From positions 871,001-935,000 of the forward strand of contig WPIO01000071.1 in NCBI GenBank assembly GCA_009760855.2: DNA of 64,000 nt, given 5' to 3'. The translations under genes were made by a program, and so were the position numbers. Below are positions 45,526 to 58,098 of this stretch, piece after piece. The number at the start of each line of letters is the position of its first letter. The first letter of the stretch is position 1. The notes beneath the pieces were generated by a model. That model ran no database searches and was not told the DNA's origin. It saw only the letters and a program-made list of their open reading frames with translations. The stretch is from Cristatella mucedo (taxonomy: Eukaryota; Bryozoa; Phylactolaemata; Cristatellidae).

Positions 45526-48500
45526 ATAAATACCTGTATAGATAAATACATATATAGATATCGGTATATATTGAATATATATATATATATTCGCAATATA
45601 TATATATATATTTCGAATAAATGTATTCCGAATATATATTTCGAATATATATATTGCGAATATATATTGCGAATATATATATTGCGAATATATATATATA
45701 AATATTGCGAACATACCTCCGACCCAGCTTCGCATCTGTCTGTCTTTTATCAGAAGGACTTTGATTGTTCGCAGTTTGCGCGACGATTCGATGCTGCTCA
45801 CAGCTTCAGCAGCGCTTATTAGCTCAGCACACGGAGGCGCACACTTACCGGAACAATGAGTTGCTGGCTGGGCGTCGACTGTCGATGGGCACCAGCACGC
45901 ACAGTCTTGTCCGACGAAGCCCTCTCCGGGGCACTGCTTTTCGGGACACTTGTTCCTAGCTGCGAAATAGGAATTGTAAAAGTATGACAACAACATTTAC
46001 ATAGAGCATCAAGACACTCGAGGCAAGGGCTTCAAGTCATGCGTTTTGCCGTCGGAAGCTGAAAATATCCTACGGGAGATGCGTGGTAAAACGGCAGTCG
46101 CCGTGCGGCCTTATTTATCGACCTCCATCTATCGAGCAGTTGCTACAATCCATCAGTACGGTTAGCTATCAACAAAACTCTTCTCTATCAAGCAAGAATC
46201 ATTAGAACTTACGCTCCAACGACTATTTTCTTAAGCCACAGCCACCCGCCATCTCTTATCTTCACGTCAGCACTACGTGCAACCATGCAGCGAAGCAAGC
46301 CAGGTTCCGCCGAATCAACCGGAAGTTCACCGTCAGACCAGAATTTAGACTCGCTATCAATTCACCCAGCACGTCTGTCCCATAGCTGACGGGAAAAAGT
46401 CAGCAAGCATGCATAGACGGCTGCCGCTACGTGGCTTTTGGCGGTTGCGACCGCCAGAGGTTTTGCGAGTTGCCACCAGATTGTCTGAGCGGACGCTGCT
46501 GGGCTGTCGCTAACCTGCGCATCCGTACATCTTGTTGACCAGCTTTATGTCTCTGAAGCTGAAACCGCCACGTTGGCCGATGCGCTGCTGGAACGCCGGG
46601 TCTCTCGTCAGAATCGTCCGCTGCCCGTTTCGTGTGTTAAACTACGGAAACCGATTGGCGCGCATGAGCGCCACATGCCGGAGGAAAGACGACATGACGC
46701 CGAAACCATAGCAGCTCTCAAGCCCGTCGCGGTCGCGCGCGGTAAGAGAGCGCGCTCGGCAGCGCTGCGAGCTCACGAATTCGCCGTAGTGCATGACGCT
46801 CAGGTAGTCGTACGGAACGCCGAAGTCGTCCACTTCATCCGCAGTATATTTATCAAAATTGTGGTGAGCGTCGTCTTTGACGTTTTCACTCGCGATCTTG
46901 ACAAAGTCGTCGCGATCGGATCTCGTCTGCTCGTGATGGAAGCCGACGGCATGGCCGAGTTCGTGTACGATGATGCCTTTCTGTTCAAGGAGACAAGAAA
47001 CGGAAGCGCACCGTACAGCTCGCGGGACCGCAAGAGGGCGCTCTTCATAGCGAACGTGCATCCGCCATATTGGCCACGGCCTGACCGCGAGCCGGCAGTC
47101 GTCTCCTACGATTGGTCGTTCGCATTGAACGGAGAGACTAGCGAGAGACAGAGAGTGTTCGAGCAGCCGTCTGCCGCTAAAATTGACCTTGACCGTTTTT
47201 GCACGACAAAAGCCGTCGCCGGCATTGCGGCTCCGTCGGCCTGCAACCGGTCGCACACGCTGCCTGTGAATCAACGAACAGGCTCAGCAGACGCTCGCCG
47301 TCAGCAGCTTAAGTGCTGCCACCTCTGACGCTGGCAGTGGTTGGCTGGCCACGTGACTTTCGGCCCGATCTACTTCTTCCCCACCTTCTCCCGCACGAAC
47401 TGTCGTCTTTACATGCACTTCCTATCACCTGACAATATAATAATATCCTATCACCTGACCAAGTGACTGTGACCCCTCGTCACGTGACTGAAGGCTCCTT
47501 CCTCACTCTACTTCTTCTCGTTCAATATCTTCTTTTTGTTTGCACTCGCTGCGTTCAATTTGCTAGCACTGATTCAAGAATGTATGTAGCTTAACGACAG
47601 CGTGTTGAACTAGTGCACATCCTGACCAGAGAACCCTTGCTACTTTTGCAATCGTCGCACTAGTGCTACGAAGGCCATTGCTACGTTCATTGCTACTTCT
47701 GGTCGCAGAAGAACCACCGTACGAACTTTAAATTAGACCGTCGGAATGGATGATAGCCCATCAATAGCGGCAGGTGAAATAACCACCACGCGCGCGCGAG
47801 AGAGAGGGCTCACCATTCTGCAGCCCTTGGCCAGCGTCAGTTGCTGTGCGTCGCCTTGACGACCGACGAAGGACGTGCAGCCGCCACCGTCCACGACGCG
47901 CACATAGTCGGTGTCGGACGCTGTCGCCTGGCGGAACCGGACGCACGTGTACCTGTGGTAGTCGTTCAGCGCTTCCTGGAACTGCTGGCGCTCTTGGTCG
48001 GCTACAGACAGCAAGATAGCTCTTCATCGTTGGAACAAAAGCACGCCTTCGTGAGCGCTGCACTGCTCGCCCGGCGCGAAGCCGCGCCACCCGCCACGGC
48101 TGCGCCGCAGGCCACGTGACATGACCACGTGACGTTTTTCGCTTACAGAAGGAAACCGCAATTCGGAAGGGGACGCTGGCGTTCGCCCAGCGCAAGTTCG
48201 GCTCTCGAATGGCCTTCCTTTTCTGCCGTCTCGTGGTGTTCTCTCTTTTGCTAGAGCACGAAAACATGTGACGTCACAGGCGTAAGGCAAGGCGCAGCAG
48301 CGTGGTTTCGCTGCCGTCATACTGACTTCGCCGAGGCGTCGTCGTCGTCTTTCAGCGCACGCACAACGCATAGAATCAGATTTAATTTTCATAGGGCGCC
48401 ATACGAGTATACAAAGCGTTGCTATGGTTATTAACACCTTCACTACCTCATCATTGACTCCCACACTTCTGCCTTAAAGAGCATGTCCATCTCGACGCGC

Positions 48501-49722
48501 ACCACGTTGGCGTCCTCCAATAGCTTGAACATCTTGGCTGCAACGAATGAACGATTCGCATTGAGTGATCGCCAGGCATTTTGACCTCGTCGCGCCGTCC
48601 GCGAGACGTGAATGATAATCACACGCCGATCTGATAAGAACAGGCGCTTTCACGTCGGAGCTTCGAGTATGATGAGCGATCTCGCTACTTCTTAACGTGC
48701 ACGCCTTTAATGACTACGGCCGAGGTAGGTTTAGAGATGGGACATGCTTAAAGTACTCGGACAGACATGAAGTTCTTTTAGGGCGCAATACAAATGAATT
48801 ATAGTAAAATATTGTGTCTTCATCATTATCCAGGAAAAAACTCGAGCCGTTGATTGGCAGGTCAATGGCCGACGGGAAATGTTTGCCACGTGATCGCGCG
48901 CAATTCCAGTGGCTGTGCGACAGGCCGGCCAAAGCGAGCACCAATAGTAAGATCTCGCTGTAACGTCTGCTTGCTGTGAACTCTGCTCGCTGTGACGTCT
49001 CATCTGCTGAGGTCCCGAGCGTCATTTGTCGCGCGAGCATGGCTGCACGCAGCAGACACGCTCTGTCCCTCGCTGAGCGATCGATCAGACGCTGCGGATT
49101 GGAACGGCGCGGAATCCCACTCAAACACTCAATATCAGCCTCCAATATTCAGCTGCGTCCGTCGAGCGCACAGGCGCCTGCTTCGTGCCGCGAGAGCTAG
49201 CGCGACTCACACGACTCGGACGCCGCCATAATCGCCTGATCCATCGTCATTTGCGTTCCATTTATGACCATTGCGTCCGTCGTACAGTGCAGAGTCTGAG
49301 TACCCGTACAAATAAACAAAAGTCACTGACTTTGCAAGCGGCTACGGCTCAATCCAATTTAAAGCTGTCGGTGCGAACCAGCATCTGCTTTCGCCCCGCG
49401 GCGGCAGCCGCACATAATCGGACGGTGCCGCGGCGCGGCAGCTGCAGTTGCCGAAAACTGTACTGAGCCCACTAGTAAATCGCTTGCCTTGGCGGTCCGC
49501 ATCGCTGCGTTTAGACAGGCCCGGAACAACCAACGCGGGGGCTCTGCGAAGTGACAAAAAGTCAGCGAACGACTCGGTCCTTACGGGAAGTGAGTGGTAG
49601 CGCCGGAAGCGATGGCGACGTAGCAGCGGCGGCCGCGGCGCCTCGGCGCTAGCGAGCTGAGACGCTGCGATGCGTGTGGGCGGCGCACTGACCAGCATCA
49701 GGAAGGCGATAGCTCCTAGCAT
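43653..49722 (-). CDS. Gene 3: secreted astacin metalloprotease with two ShKT domains (10 exons)
   Basis: Exons: 49693-49722, 49211-49295, 48447-48537, 48147-48250, 47814-48001, 46777-46980, 46515-46641, 45849-45959, 44028-44315 and 43653-43873; 1449 nt, 482 aa plus stop, all junctions in phase. Zinc motif [18 protein letters not shown], Met-turn LSVMHYGEF, then Cys-rich module, ShKT-B and ShKT-C. This is the most compact and regular member of the array: it has no ShKT-A exon and only a short tail after ShKT-C (ends RRLQQQ). It is the best template for the family architecture. The residues needed for catalysis are present. Confidence 0.9.
44028..44315 (-). CDS. Gene 3 exon 9: Thr-rich linker plus ShKT-B
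   Basis: 288 nt phase 1-1; acceptor CGGTAG|GCATTACT; a single FQQTTLPSLV unit (the expanded motif of gene 2), then ShKT with CSAWAQRGEC and YMLSHCPASCHSC; donor GCAG|GTAGGC. Confidence 0.85.
45490..45715. repeat. TA-rich repeat with TTCGAATATA units
   Basis: TA/GT microsatellite, then repeats of TATTGCGAATATATA; paralogous tract at 62995-63205. Confidence 0.9.
45849..45959 (-). CDS. Gene 3 exon 8: Cys-rich module
   Basis: 111 nt phase 1-1; [20 protein letters not shown] then WCPS. Confidence 0.85.
46515..46641 (-). CDS. Gene 3 exon 7: catalytic domain C-terminus
   Basis: 127 nt; [20 protein letters not shown] and [15 protein letters not shown]; donor CAG|GTTAGC. Confidence 0.9.
46777..46980 (-). 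CDS. Gene 3 exon 6: zinc motif and Met-turn
   Basis: 204 nt; [20 protein letters not shown] and [12 protein letters not shown]. Confidence 0.95.
47814..48001 (-). CDS. Gene 3 exon 5: catalytic domain
   Basis: 188 nt; [20 protein letters not shown] and GGCTSFVGRQGDAQQLTL. Confidence 0.9.
48147..48250 (-). CDS. Gene 3 exon 4: activation site and mature N-terminus
   Basis: 104 nt; TTRRQKRKAIREP, then LRWANASVPFRIAVSF; donor T|GTAAGC. Confidence 0.85.
48447..48537 (-). CDS. Gene 3 exon 3: propeptide Asp-switch exon
   Basis: 91 nt; [20 protein letters not shown]. Confidence 0.8.
48765..48803 (+). mobile_element. SINE 3'-end remnant
   Basis: GAAGTTCTTTTAGGGCGC and ATACAAATGAATTATAG match the end of the SINE at 38.5 kb. 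Confidence 0.5.
49211..49295 (-). CDS. Gene 3 exon 2: propeptide
   Basis: 85 nt; acceptor [32 protein letters not shown]; donor T|GTGAGT. Confidence 0.75.
49693..49722 (-). CDS. Gene 3 exon 1: signal-peptide micro-exon
   Basis: MLGAIAFLML then donor CTG|GTCAGT; one codon longer than in genes 1 and 2. Confidence 0.65.
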
Positions 49723-49820
49723 GGCGACGTGCGCCCTTCGTATGACGCTCGTGCTGCCGCTTCCGCCGATCGTGGTGAAGACGCCGCGGCCTCCAATAGC
49801 TCAAGCAGGGCTGCAAAGCG

Positions 49821-49827
49821 TATTTTA
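49821..49827 (-). promoter_or_regulatory. Gene 3 TATA-like element
   Basis: TAAAATA on the minus strand, 99 nt upstream of the ATG, the same distance as in gene 1. Confidence 0.5.
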
Positions 49828-49849
49828 GCGCTCGCGTGGTGACCTCTAC

Positions 49850-51786
49850 CCTCCAACAGCTGCATGAGCTACTTTTAGCTCACAGGAGGGGAAGGAGAAG
49901 TTTCGGGATCAAATTACGGCCATGCAGCCATCGTGCGTTACGGGCACGAGCGGCCGGTTCAACAACAACCCTGGCGGCGGCAGCATCGGCAACATCTCGC
50001 GTCTTGCGGCATCTTGCGGCGCTCAAGACGGAATCTCGTTATTGATTGAGCGACTTCGCAATTCTTCAGCACCGTCAACAGGATGAGCGAGAAACGAGAG
50101 CGAAACAATACGGAGTCATGTGACCGCCGTTGCCGCCAGACCTGTCAAGCGCACGGCAATCGCTACCCGGGAAGGAAAGCAAATGCGCCGCCATTCGTCG
50201 ACCAGTGCCGAACTTTATTAAGAATACCAATTATGATCGAGTCGTAAAGCGCCCTAACGTAGCCAATTCGCGATCGCGGCCCAACGCTTGCACTTCAAAG
50301 GAAGCTCGGAAATCGGCCAGCGATAGCGCACGGAATTGTCAGCACGCGAGCCGGCACTCAAATACTGGACGAGTGCTCTGGCGAAGCAACTGCTGTGAGA
50401 AACTCGTGCTAGTTTAGCGCATTTCACATTGTCAAATCTAGCGATCACATGATGACAGGCTGTGGTGAGTTTGAGGTCACGAGAGCGTGCCATTGTGAGT
50501 TACTGCTGTCTCCAAAGGACTTGAGCTAATTGAGAGGCCTAGCGGAACGACTCGCCACAAACAGACGGCTGGTACGATGGTAACCCGGATTAGGAAGTAT
50601 TTTCGCTAGGTAGGTCGGAGCGAGAGAGCGAGGAGACAGACAAGTGAATCATGGGCCATTGATAAAAGAGGCTGCCTAACGAGCAACCTAAAGTCTCTCG
50701 GTACATGTGTTGTGCAACGACGATTTAGGGCGATGTTAGGGCGACGGTAAGTTTGACATCCTTGTTTTTTGTACTTTGGAGAGCCCCAGAAAACTGGGTT
50801 GCGCGACTTCAGTCATTCTGACAACCGCTTTCTTTACATTAAAGTAGAGACATTAGAATTCTGGAGGCACCATTCGGCCATTGGCGGGTTACCAGGAGTC
50901 ACCGGCCGCCGGGCCATCACACCGTTATCATTTCAGGGCTCGAAAATGAATTAATCTCTCTAGAAATCTTAGATGTGGCAAGTTCACTCTGGCCAGCATT
51001 CAGCGTGAGCACGCACGAAGCGAGGGGCTCGCCCTGATTGGCGGCCGGCCGAGCATTAAAGCACACCAGGCGGATATGTAAAGCAGCGCACTTGTACGAG
51101 CAGTCCGTCACGTCACACCGATGGTCGACACTCAAGTGGCCGACCAGGAACGGAGGTGAGATAACTCCAAAGCGGTCGGCGTAAACCGCACGTCGCTCGC
51201 GCCTAGCAGAGAAGCCCGAATGCCACGAAACTCTCTTAACCTCTGACCCTCTCCACCAATCGCTTTCGTGTGAGGGGCGGCTGCCTTGGCGGTATTTGGA
51301 AAATCGAGAGCTCGCGTCAGCGTGTACCGCGGTAAGGCGAATCTTATACCCGCTGAGCCCTCAACGGGCAGCCGACGTCGCCGCTAGACTTTACGTGCGC
51401 GCCCGCATGCCCGCTAGTACTCAGAAGTACTTGTAATCACGACTAACAGGAATCAGAACCTGTTATGTCAGCTTACCTTCACCTTACTTTCATCTTTTTT
51501 AGAGGCCGCTGCCGGTAAGCGCACCGAAATCCGCTTAGGCTTAGAGTGCGGGTCATAGTAAACTCTCTATAGTATAACGCCCACTGTGTCGCTGCGGTTC
51601 AGAAGAGTTACAGTTGGAGACGCGTTATGTTGCAATACATTACTTTGCATATAAGAATAAACATAACACTTATTCGTACAGGATTTGTGGTTTACCAAGT
51701 TTGCTTACCCTAATTAGGATTTCGCCTGCGTTCTGAAGTGATCTGTGTAGCAAATTCTTTTATTTTTATGTCGCTTTCAGACTGCA
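49850..51786. other. Gene 3 5' flank
   Basis: Contains GGATTAGGAAGTATTTTCGC (50.59 kb), related to other 5' flanks, and AGCGTGTACCGCGG (51.32 kb), related to the gene 1 3' flank. No gene recognised. Confidence 0.5.
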
Positions 51787-53964
51787 GTTTCTTTGAGCTA
51801 CTTCTTCCGACTAATATTGCTGACGCGGTTGGCTGACTCGACATTTAATGCTTTTAAGGGACATATTAGAAGCTAGTTCTAAGGCTTACATGTTACAAGC
51901 TAGTTGTCAGGCGAGCACGAAGCTCGCCCACAAAACGCGTTCTGATAATGAAGTCGCAAACTGTCAGTCAGCTCATTCCAACTAAGAGCGGACCTTACGT
52001 CTGGCAGTTCTAATATGTGACCCGCTAAATTGCTATCATCTTTTTTACCAATGATGAACGCCATTGTATCGATAAATTGCTGACAGCATTCGTCCAAACG
52101 GCACCAGCCAGGTTACTTGCTGAGTCGTAAAGGGACACGTGAGTCATAGAGAGCACGATGACAACCAGCGCACGAACGATCCGTTCTGTAACACCCCTAA
52201 CACCCACAAGTAACGTAAGTTACAGCCCTAAGTAACGGCGGCGTCTTGCGTCATTTCTCGCGTCACGCGGCTTCTTTCTCGCAGCTCGATTGGTCAGCCG
52301 AGTGATTGTTCCGCCGAGTGACTCCGAACTGCGTTTCTCCGACAACCGGATGCGTGCGAGTAAAGAGGTGTGCAACAGCTCCAGGTGACGCGACTACTGC
52401 TAGGCGCCCTCGCGCTACGAAGCATCACCAGTGTTTCTTGGTTTACGAGGAGCAAATGCACCCAAACTCTTTCAGCGCTATCAAAACTGTAGCTCACCGA
52501 CTGTGCGCTCGCTTCGCTGAATCAGAAACCGCACGTCTATTAGAACTACGCATCCATCACGCGTCACTTCCGCGTCATCTTGCGGAGTGACGAGAGTGCT
52601 GCGTGATGGAAGGACGGGCGGACTTTCTCGCTCTAACTAGTGCAGAAACATTATTGAGCAAGAGCTCGCAAAGCTTTCAAATCGAACGGATTCACATTCT
52701 AGGCATTTCTTGCATGTAGAAAGCAGTAATCTTTAAAGCACTGAGTAAATGTGCCAATGATAAACAAACTGAGAAGCTGAGAAACTGAGAAACCAAGAAA
52801 CTGAACGTGCATGAGCACTCATAAGGCCTATTGGCACTGATGCAGCAATTGCTGTGAGCAGCAGATGCGAGTGGGATTTCATCTTTTTTCATTTCCAGTC
52901 GGGAAACATGGCGGTCAGACTTTGCGGTAATCTCCAGACGGTAGGAACGTACGAGTCCAAGGCTTGGGCCTTCAAAGGATCGAAGCTTATCTAGAGGCAC
53001 TACCACATGCTTGAGTCAGAGGGACGGGTGAAATTATCGCAACCCACATTAGGAAGTATTTATGATAGGTAGGCTTCAAGCGAGACAATGATGTGATAAA
53101 CAAGTGAATCATGGAGATCCTTGAAGTCGCTGCTTAGCGAGCGGCCTGAGGTCTCGTTACTCGATGCTGCCTGCGGCATGACTGCTTCCTACGACCTTCC
53201 GCTTGACCCTAATCTGACCTCGTTGACCCTCCTCCGACCCTACTTCCTTCTTCTATGCCATGCAGCAACGCGACGCGTCACGACGTCCTGATTTGTTTAT
53301 TACATAATTAAAAGATTTTGGAGATGAGTATAAATAAGTACACATGAACAAATAGTTTCGCATATCGACTCTCAATGATCAGTTCCATCACCAACTGGAC
53401 GCCGTTTGGTTTAGTATGACGAGAAAACAGCCAGGAATGCAATGTAACATTACGCATGCAATGCATGTGCGTCTGTCACTTCTCAAAGACTTAGTGGGTG
53501 CTACGAGAAGAGTTTTCCATTGCGTACTCGAAGCGTGAGTGGTTTCTCGTACACATGCGGCAGCCAACAGACTTAACAACACGCAACCAGAGAAAGTTGG
53601 AAACCTAGCTGAGTCAGGACGACAGTCAAGGTATTGATTGCCGTGAATGTAGCTACTTCGAAAGGCTGGAGAGGATGAGTCACTTCTGGGAGCAGAGAAG
53701 CAGATGCTTTTTGTTGAATCCCGACTGAAATCTATCTGATAAATTCACTGTATTCAAAACTGCAAGCTGCATTGCGATAACCTTTTAAATCATCTTTGAC
53801 CGAAAACGGCGATGGGAAACTGGACGATGGCTTTTCTACGACCTCAGAATCTGATACAGACTTTGAGTTATCGATATATTGACTTCCAATTCGATGGACA
53901 TAGCCTTTAATTGTCGATGTGACTGCCGAGCACAATCTAGGCTTTCCCTTGTATGCGGGAAACG

Positions 53965-54712
53965 TTCGAATCTACCTTTACTTTGATTTCTCCCAACCTT
54001 CGAGTACCTCGAAATCTCTCAGCTCCTTTGCTGCATGTATTGATGACATCCGCACATGGATGGCAGCAAATCTTCTTAAATTTAAACGATGATCAAACTA
54101 ACTTACTAGTTATGGGCAAACCAATTGTTATTCAGAAGTGGGAAAGGCTGACGCTCAACATTGGCGCTGCCAACATATCTCCCGTTGAATCTGCACGAAA
54201 TCTAGGTGTTGTGTTGAAAAGTGATCTTCTGTCAGACAACCACATCAGCTCCACCGTCACGTCCGCATACTTTTAGCTATATGACATTGTTAAAATTCAG
54301 GCTTGTTTAGATAAGTATAGCACATTTAAGTTGGTCCATCCGTTTGTGAGCTCTCGTCTTGACTTCTGTAACATACTGCTTGCTAGCCCATCTGCATGTC
54401 CAATCAAGCGCTTACAGCTGGTTCGAAACACTGCAGCTGGGCTTGTCTGTCGAGAGCGTCAAAGCTGCCACATCACATATATTCTCGCCGACCTGCACTG
54501 GCTACCAATCAAGCAACGGATCGACTTCAAGATTGTGTCGCTTACGTTTATGCACCTTCATTCTTTGGCACCAGCATATCTCTCAGATCTACTCCCTCAT
54601 CAGGCCTAGCATCGCACCACCCGCTTTTCGGAATCGAACAGTTTACCAATACCTCGTACAAACCTCTAATCCTTTGGACGCAGTGCCTTTAGTTCGAATA
54701 ATAATAATAATA
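53965..54712 (+). mobile_element. LINE fragment (unit 1)
   Basis: RT C-terminal region with frameshifts ([20 protein letters not shown] and [17 protein letters not shown]); the 3' part is missing. Confidence 0.85.
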
Positions 54713-54892
54713 CGATTTTCAGAAGAAGATCACTTTTAATGAGTCTATCATTGCATCCATTCCGTATCGCGAATCTCATGAAAACAAATTTAGATATGGC
54801 TCAGGTTTCTACTCAAGTCGCAGGGAGCTTTACGAAGGCACAAAAAATGTGTGAAATGATTTTAATAAAAAACATTCTGTCAAAGCTTCGTT

Positions 54893-54976
54893 TTTAGAAT
54901 ATTTAAAGTAATTCGAAAGAGGTTACGTTCTCAGAGTGATGCTATATCAAACGTAATAATATTATTATTATTATTG
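54893..54976 (+). mobile_element. LINE-like 3' terminus, variant
   Basis: TAAAGTAATTCGAAAGAGG, TCAGAGTGATGCTATATCAA and an ATT tail; copied at 59567-59640. Confidence 0.6.
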
Positions 54977-55734
54977 GGATATTAGTAGTAGCAAAGGTAC
55001 TGTGGCTGAGTCCGGGTGATCATCAAGAAGACCTGCATCTCCGACATACTTCTAATGTTTCTTTGTACGTTTTTTAAGTTGCATTGCAGGACGAACTCAA
55101 TGTTGCCCTGCAAGATTAGCAGCACAGCAACAGTAGCCGAGATAACCAGCGATTAACCAACAAATAGGCTTTGAAATGCCGCCACAAGTTCGGGTCGCAC
55201 CGTTTAACCGCTTGGCGTTTGAGGATTATTGAAGGTCGTATACATTCAATTCAGCCAAGGGTTGACTCAAATTTTTATAGATGCATGGTCATTCTACAGA
55301 TCATCAGATCACAAATTCAATTGATTTCAATAGTCATCTTCATAGTAAAAAGAAATATAATTCATTTGGATATGCACCACTTCACTCGCGAGAAGTCCAC
55401 TCATCCGGCTTGGCCTTCCTTGAGTTCATCACTAGATATACCCCCCCCGCGCTAAAGAGGTCCTCTCGATCCTACCTCGACGGTTCTCGTACTGATGCGG
55501 AAACCTGTTGCTGCCTACCAAAACGAATTTCATAACTATTTCTCGGCTTACCCTCGGAGTTCCCACCCTACGCTCTACGGCTCAACTAAAACCGGACCTA
55601 AATCAATAGAACCTTTGTAACTTACCGGCACTATCTCTCTCGTTTCTCTCAACTCGCACAAGCTACTTGAATATTGTTGGCTGAGTTGCTAAAGGACTGC
55701 ACATATTCATCAGGTCGGGCTTCGACTTTCTAAT

Positions 55735-55843
55735 GCTAATAGTTCCAAGTTCTATTTGCATTTCCCTTTGCAGCAAATGTAATGCGCATATAGATAGAGA
55801 TTAAGTTATCTGAGGGCGCTTTATCAAGTGCATTATTATTATG
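55735..55843 (+). mobile_element. LINE terminal fragment
   Basis: TTTGCATTTCCCTTTGCAGC to an ATT tail; its paralogue is at 60415-60512. Confidence 0.8.
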
Positions 55844-58098
55844 ATTTATAGCCAGCCGGGCAAAAGCATTTTACCCTCTTTACAAAGTCCGCTTGTGAGC
55901 GTAGTATATTCAAAAGAACGCGAAGCGCTTAGCATGTGCAAAGTTTGCAAAAGCTCTGCTGTTTCTTTGAGCTACTTCTTCCGACTAATATTGCTGACGC
56001 GGTTGGCTGACTCGACATTTAATGCTTTTAAGGGACATATTAGAAGCTAGTTCTAAGGCTTACATGTTACAAGCTAGTTGTCAGGCAAGCACGAAGCTCG
56101 CCCACAAAACGCGTTCTGATAATGAAGTCGCAAACTGTCAGTAAGCTCATTCCAACTAACAGCGGACCTTACGTCTGGCAGTTCTAATGTGTGACCCGCT
56201 ATAATTGCAATTATCTTTTTTCCCAATGATGAACGCCACCGTATCGATAAATTGCTGACATCATTCGTCCATGTGGCACAATCAAGGTCACTTGTTATGT
56301 CGTAAAGGGACACGCGAGTCGTAGAGAGCTCGATGACAACCAGCGCACGAACGATCCGTTCTGTAACACCCCTAACACCCACAAGTAACGTAAGTAACAG
56401 CCCTAAGTAACGGCGGCGTCTTGCGTCATTTCTGGTGATTGGTACGCCGAGTGACTCCGAACAGCGTTTCTCCGCCAACCGGATGCGTGCGAGTAACGAG
56501 GTGTGCAACAGCTCCAGGTGACGCGACTACTGCTTGGCGCCCTCGCGCTACGTAGCATCACCAGTGTTTCTTGGTTTACGAGGAGCAAATGCACCCGAAC
56601 TCTTTCAGTGCTATCAAAACTGTACCTCACCGACTGTGCGCTCGCTTCGCTGAATCAGAAACCGCACGTCTATTAGAACTACGCGTCCATCACACGTCAC
56701 TTCCGCGTCATCTTGCGGAGTGACGAGAGTGCTGCGTGATAGAAGGACGGGCGGACTTTCTCGCTCTAACTAGTGCAGAAACATTATTGAGCAAGAGCTC
56801 GCAAAGCTTTCAAATCGAACGGATTCACATTCTAGGCATTTCTGGCATGGGGAAAGCAGTAATCTTTAAAGCACTGAGTAAATGTGCCAATGATAAACAA
56901 ACTGAGAAGCTGAGAAACTGAGAAACCAAGAAACTGAACGTGCATGAGCACTCATAAGGCCTATTAGCACTGATGCAGCAATTGCTGTGAGCAGCAGATG
57001 CGAGTGGGATTCCATCTTTTTTCATTTCCAGTCGGCAGACATGGCGGTCAGACTTTGCGGTAATCTCCAGGCGGTATGAACGTACGAGTCCAAGGCTTGG
57101 GCCTTCAAAGGATCGAAGCTTATCTAGAGGCACTACCACATGCTTGAGTCAGAGGGACGGGTGAAATTATCGCAACCCACATTAGGAAGTATTTATGATA
57201 GGTAGGCTTCAAGCGAGACAATGATGTGATAAACAAGTGAATCATGGAGATCCTTGAAGTCGCTCGCTTAGCGAGCAGCCTGAGGTCTCGTTATTCGATG
57301 CTGCCTGCGGCATGACTGCTTCCTACGACCTTCCGCTTGACCCTAATCTGACCTCGTTGACCCTCCTCCGACCCTACTTCCTTCTTCTATGCCATGCAGC
57401 AACACGACGCGTCACGACGTCCTGATTTGTTTATTACATAATTAAAAGATTTTGGAGATGAGTATAAATAAGTACACATGAACAAATAGTTTCGCATATC
57501 GACTCTCAACGATCAGCTCCATCACCACCTGGACGCCGTTTGGTTCAGTATGACAAGAAAACAGCCAGGAATGCAATGTAACATTACGCATGCAATGCAT
57601 GTGCGTCTGTCACTTCTCAAAGACTTAGTGGGTGCTACGAGAAGAGTTTTCCATTGCGTACTCAAAGCGTGAGTGGTTTCTCGTACACATGCGGCAGCCA
57701 ACAGACTTAACAACACGCAACCAGAGAAAGTTGGAAACCAAGCTGAGTCAGGACGACAGTCAAGGTATTGATTGCCGTGAATGTAGCTACTTCGAAAGGC
57801 TGGAGAGGATGAGTCACTTCTGGGAGGAGAGAAGCAGATGCTTTTTGTTGAATCCCGACTGAAATCTATCTGATAAATTCACTGTATTCAAAACTACAAG
57901 CTGCATTGCGATAACCTTTTAAATCATCTTTGACCGAAAACGGCGATGGGAAACTGGACGATGGCTTTTCTAGGACCTCAGAATCTAATACAGACTTTGA
58001 GGTATCAGTCTATTGACTTATAATTCGATGGACATAGCCTTTAATTGTCGATGTGACTGCCGAGCACAATCTAGGCTTTCCCTTGTATGCGGGAAACG

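Larger units (their letters stand above)
51787..55960. repeat. Tandem duplication, unit 1 (4174 bp)
   Basis: Begins GTTTCTTTGAGCTACTTC and ends GCAAAAGCTCTGCT; the next unit starts immediately. Contains LINE pieces at 53965-54712, 54893-54976 and 55735-55843. About 526 bp present in unit 2 is missing at the AAT repeat near 54700. Confidence 0.9.

Noticed and set aside
46573-47328. 251-residue plus-strand open frame
   Set aside because: It is the antisense shadow of the gene 3 zinc-motif exon and adjacent intron; the minus strand carries HELGH and MHY motifs with proper splice sites.
52692-53006. 104-residue minus-strand frame, also present at 56825-57139
   Set aside because: Both copies are open only because the duplication is recent; the few differences change amino acids and there is no domain.
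56074-56508. 144-residue minus-strand open frame in duplication unit 2
   Set aside because: The copy in unit 1 is broken into two frames and no domain is recognisable, so chance openness is more likely than a gene.
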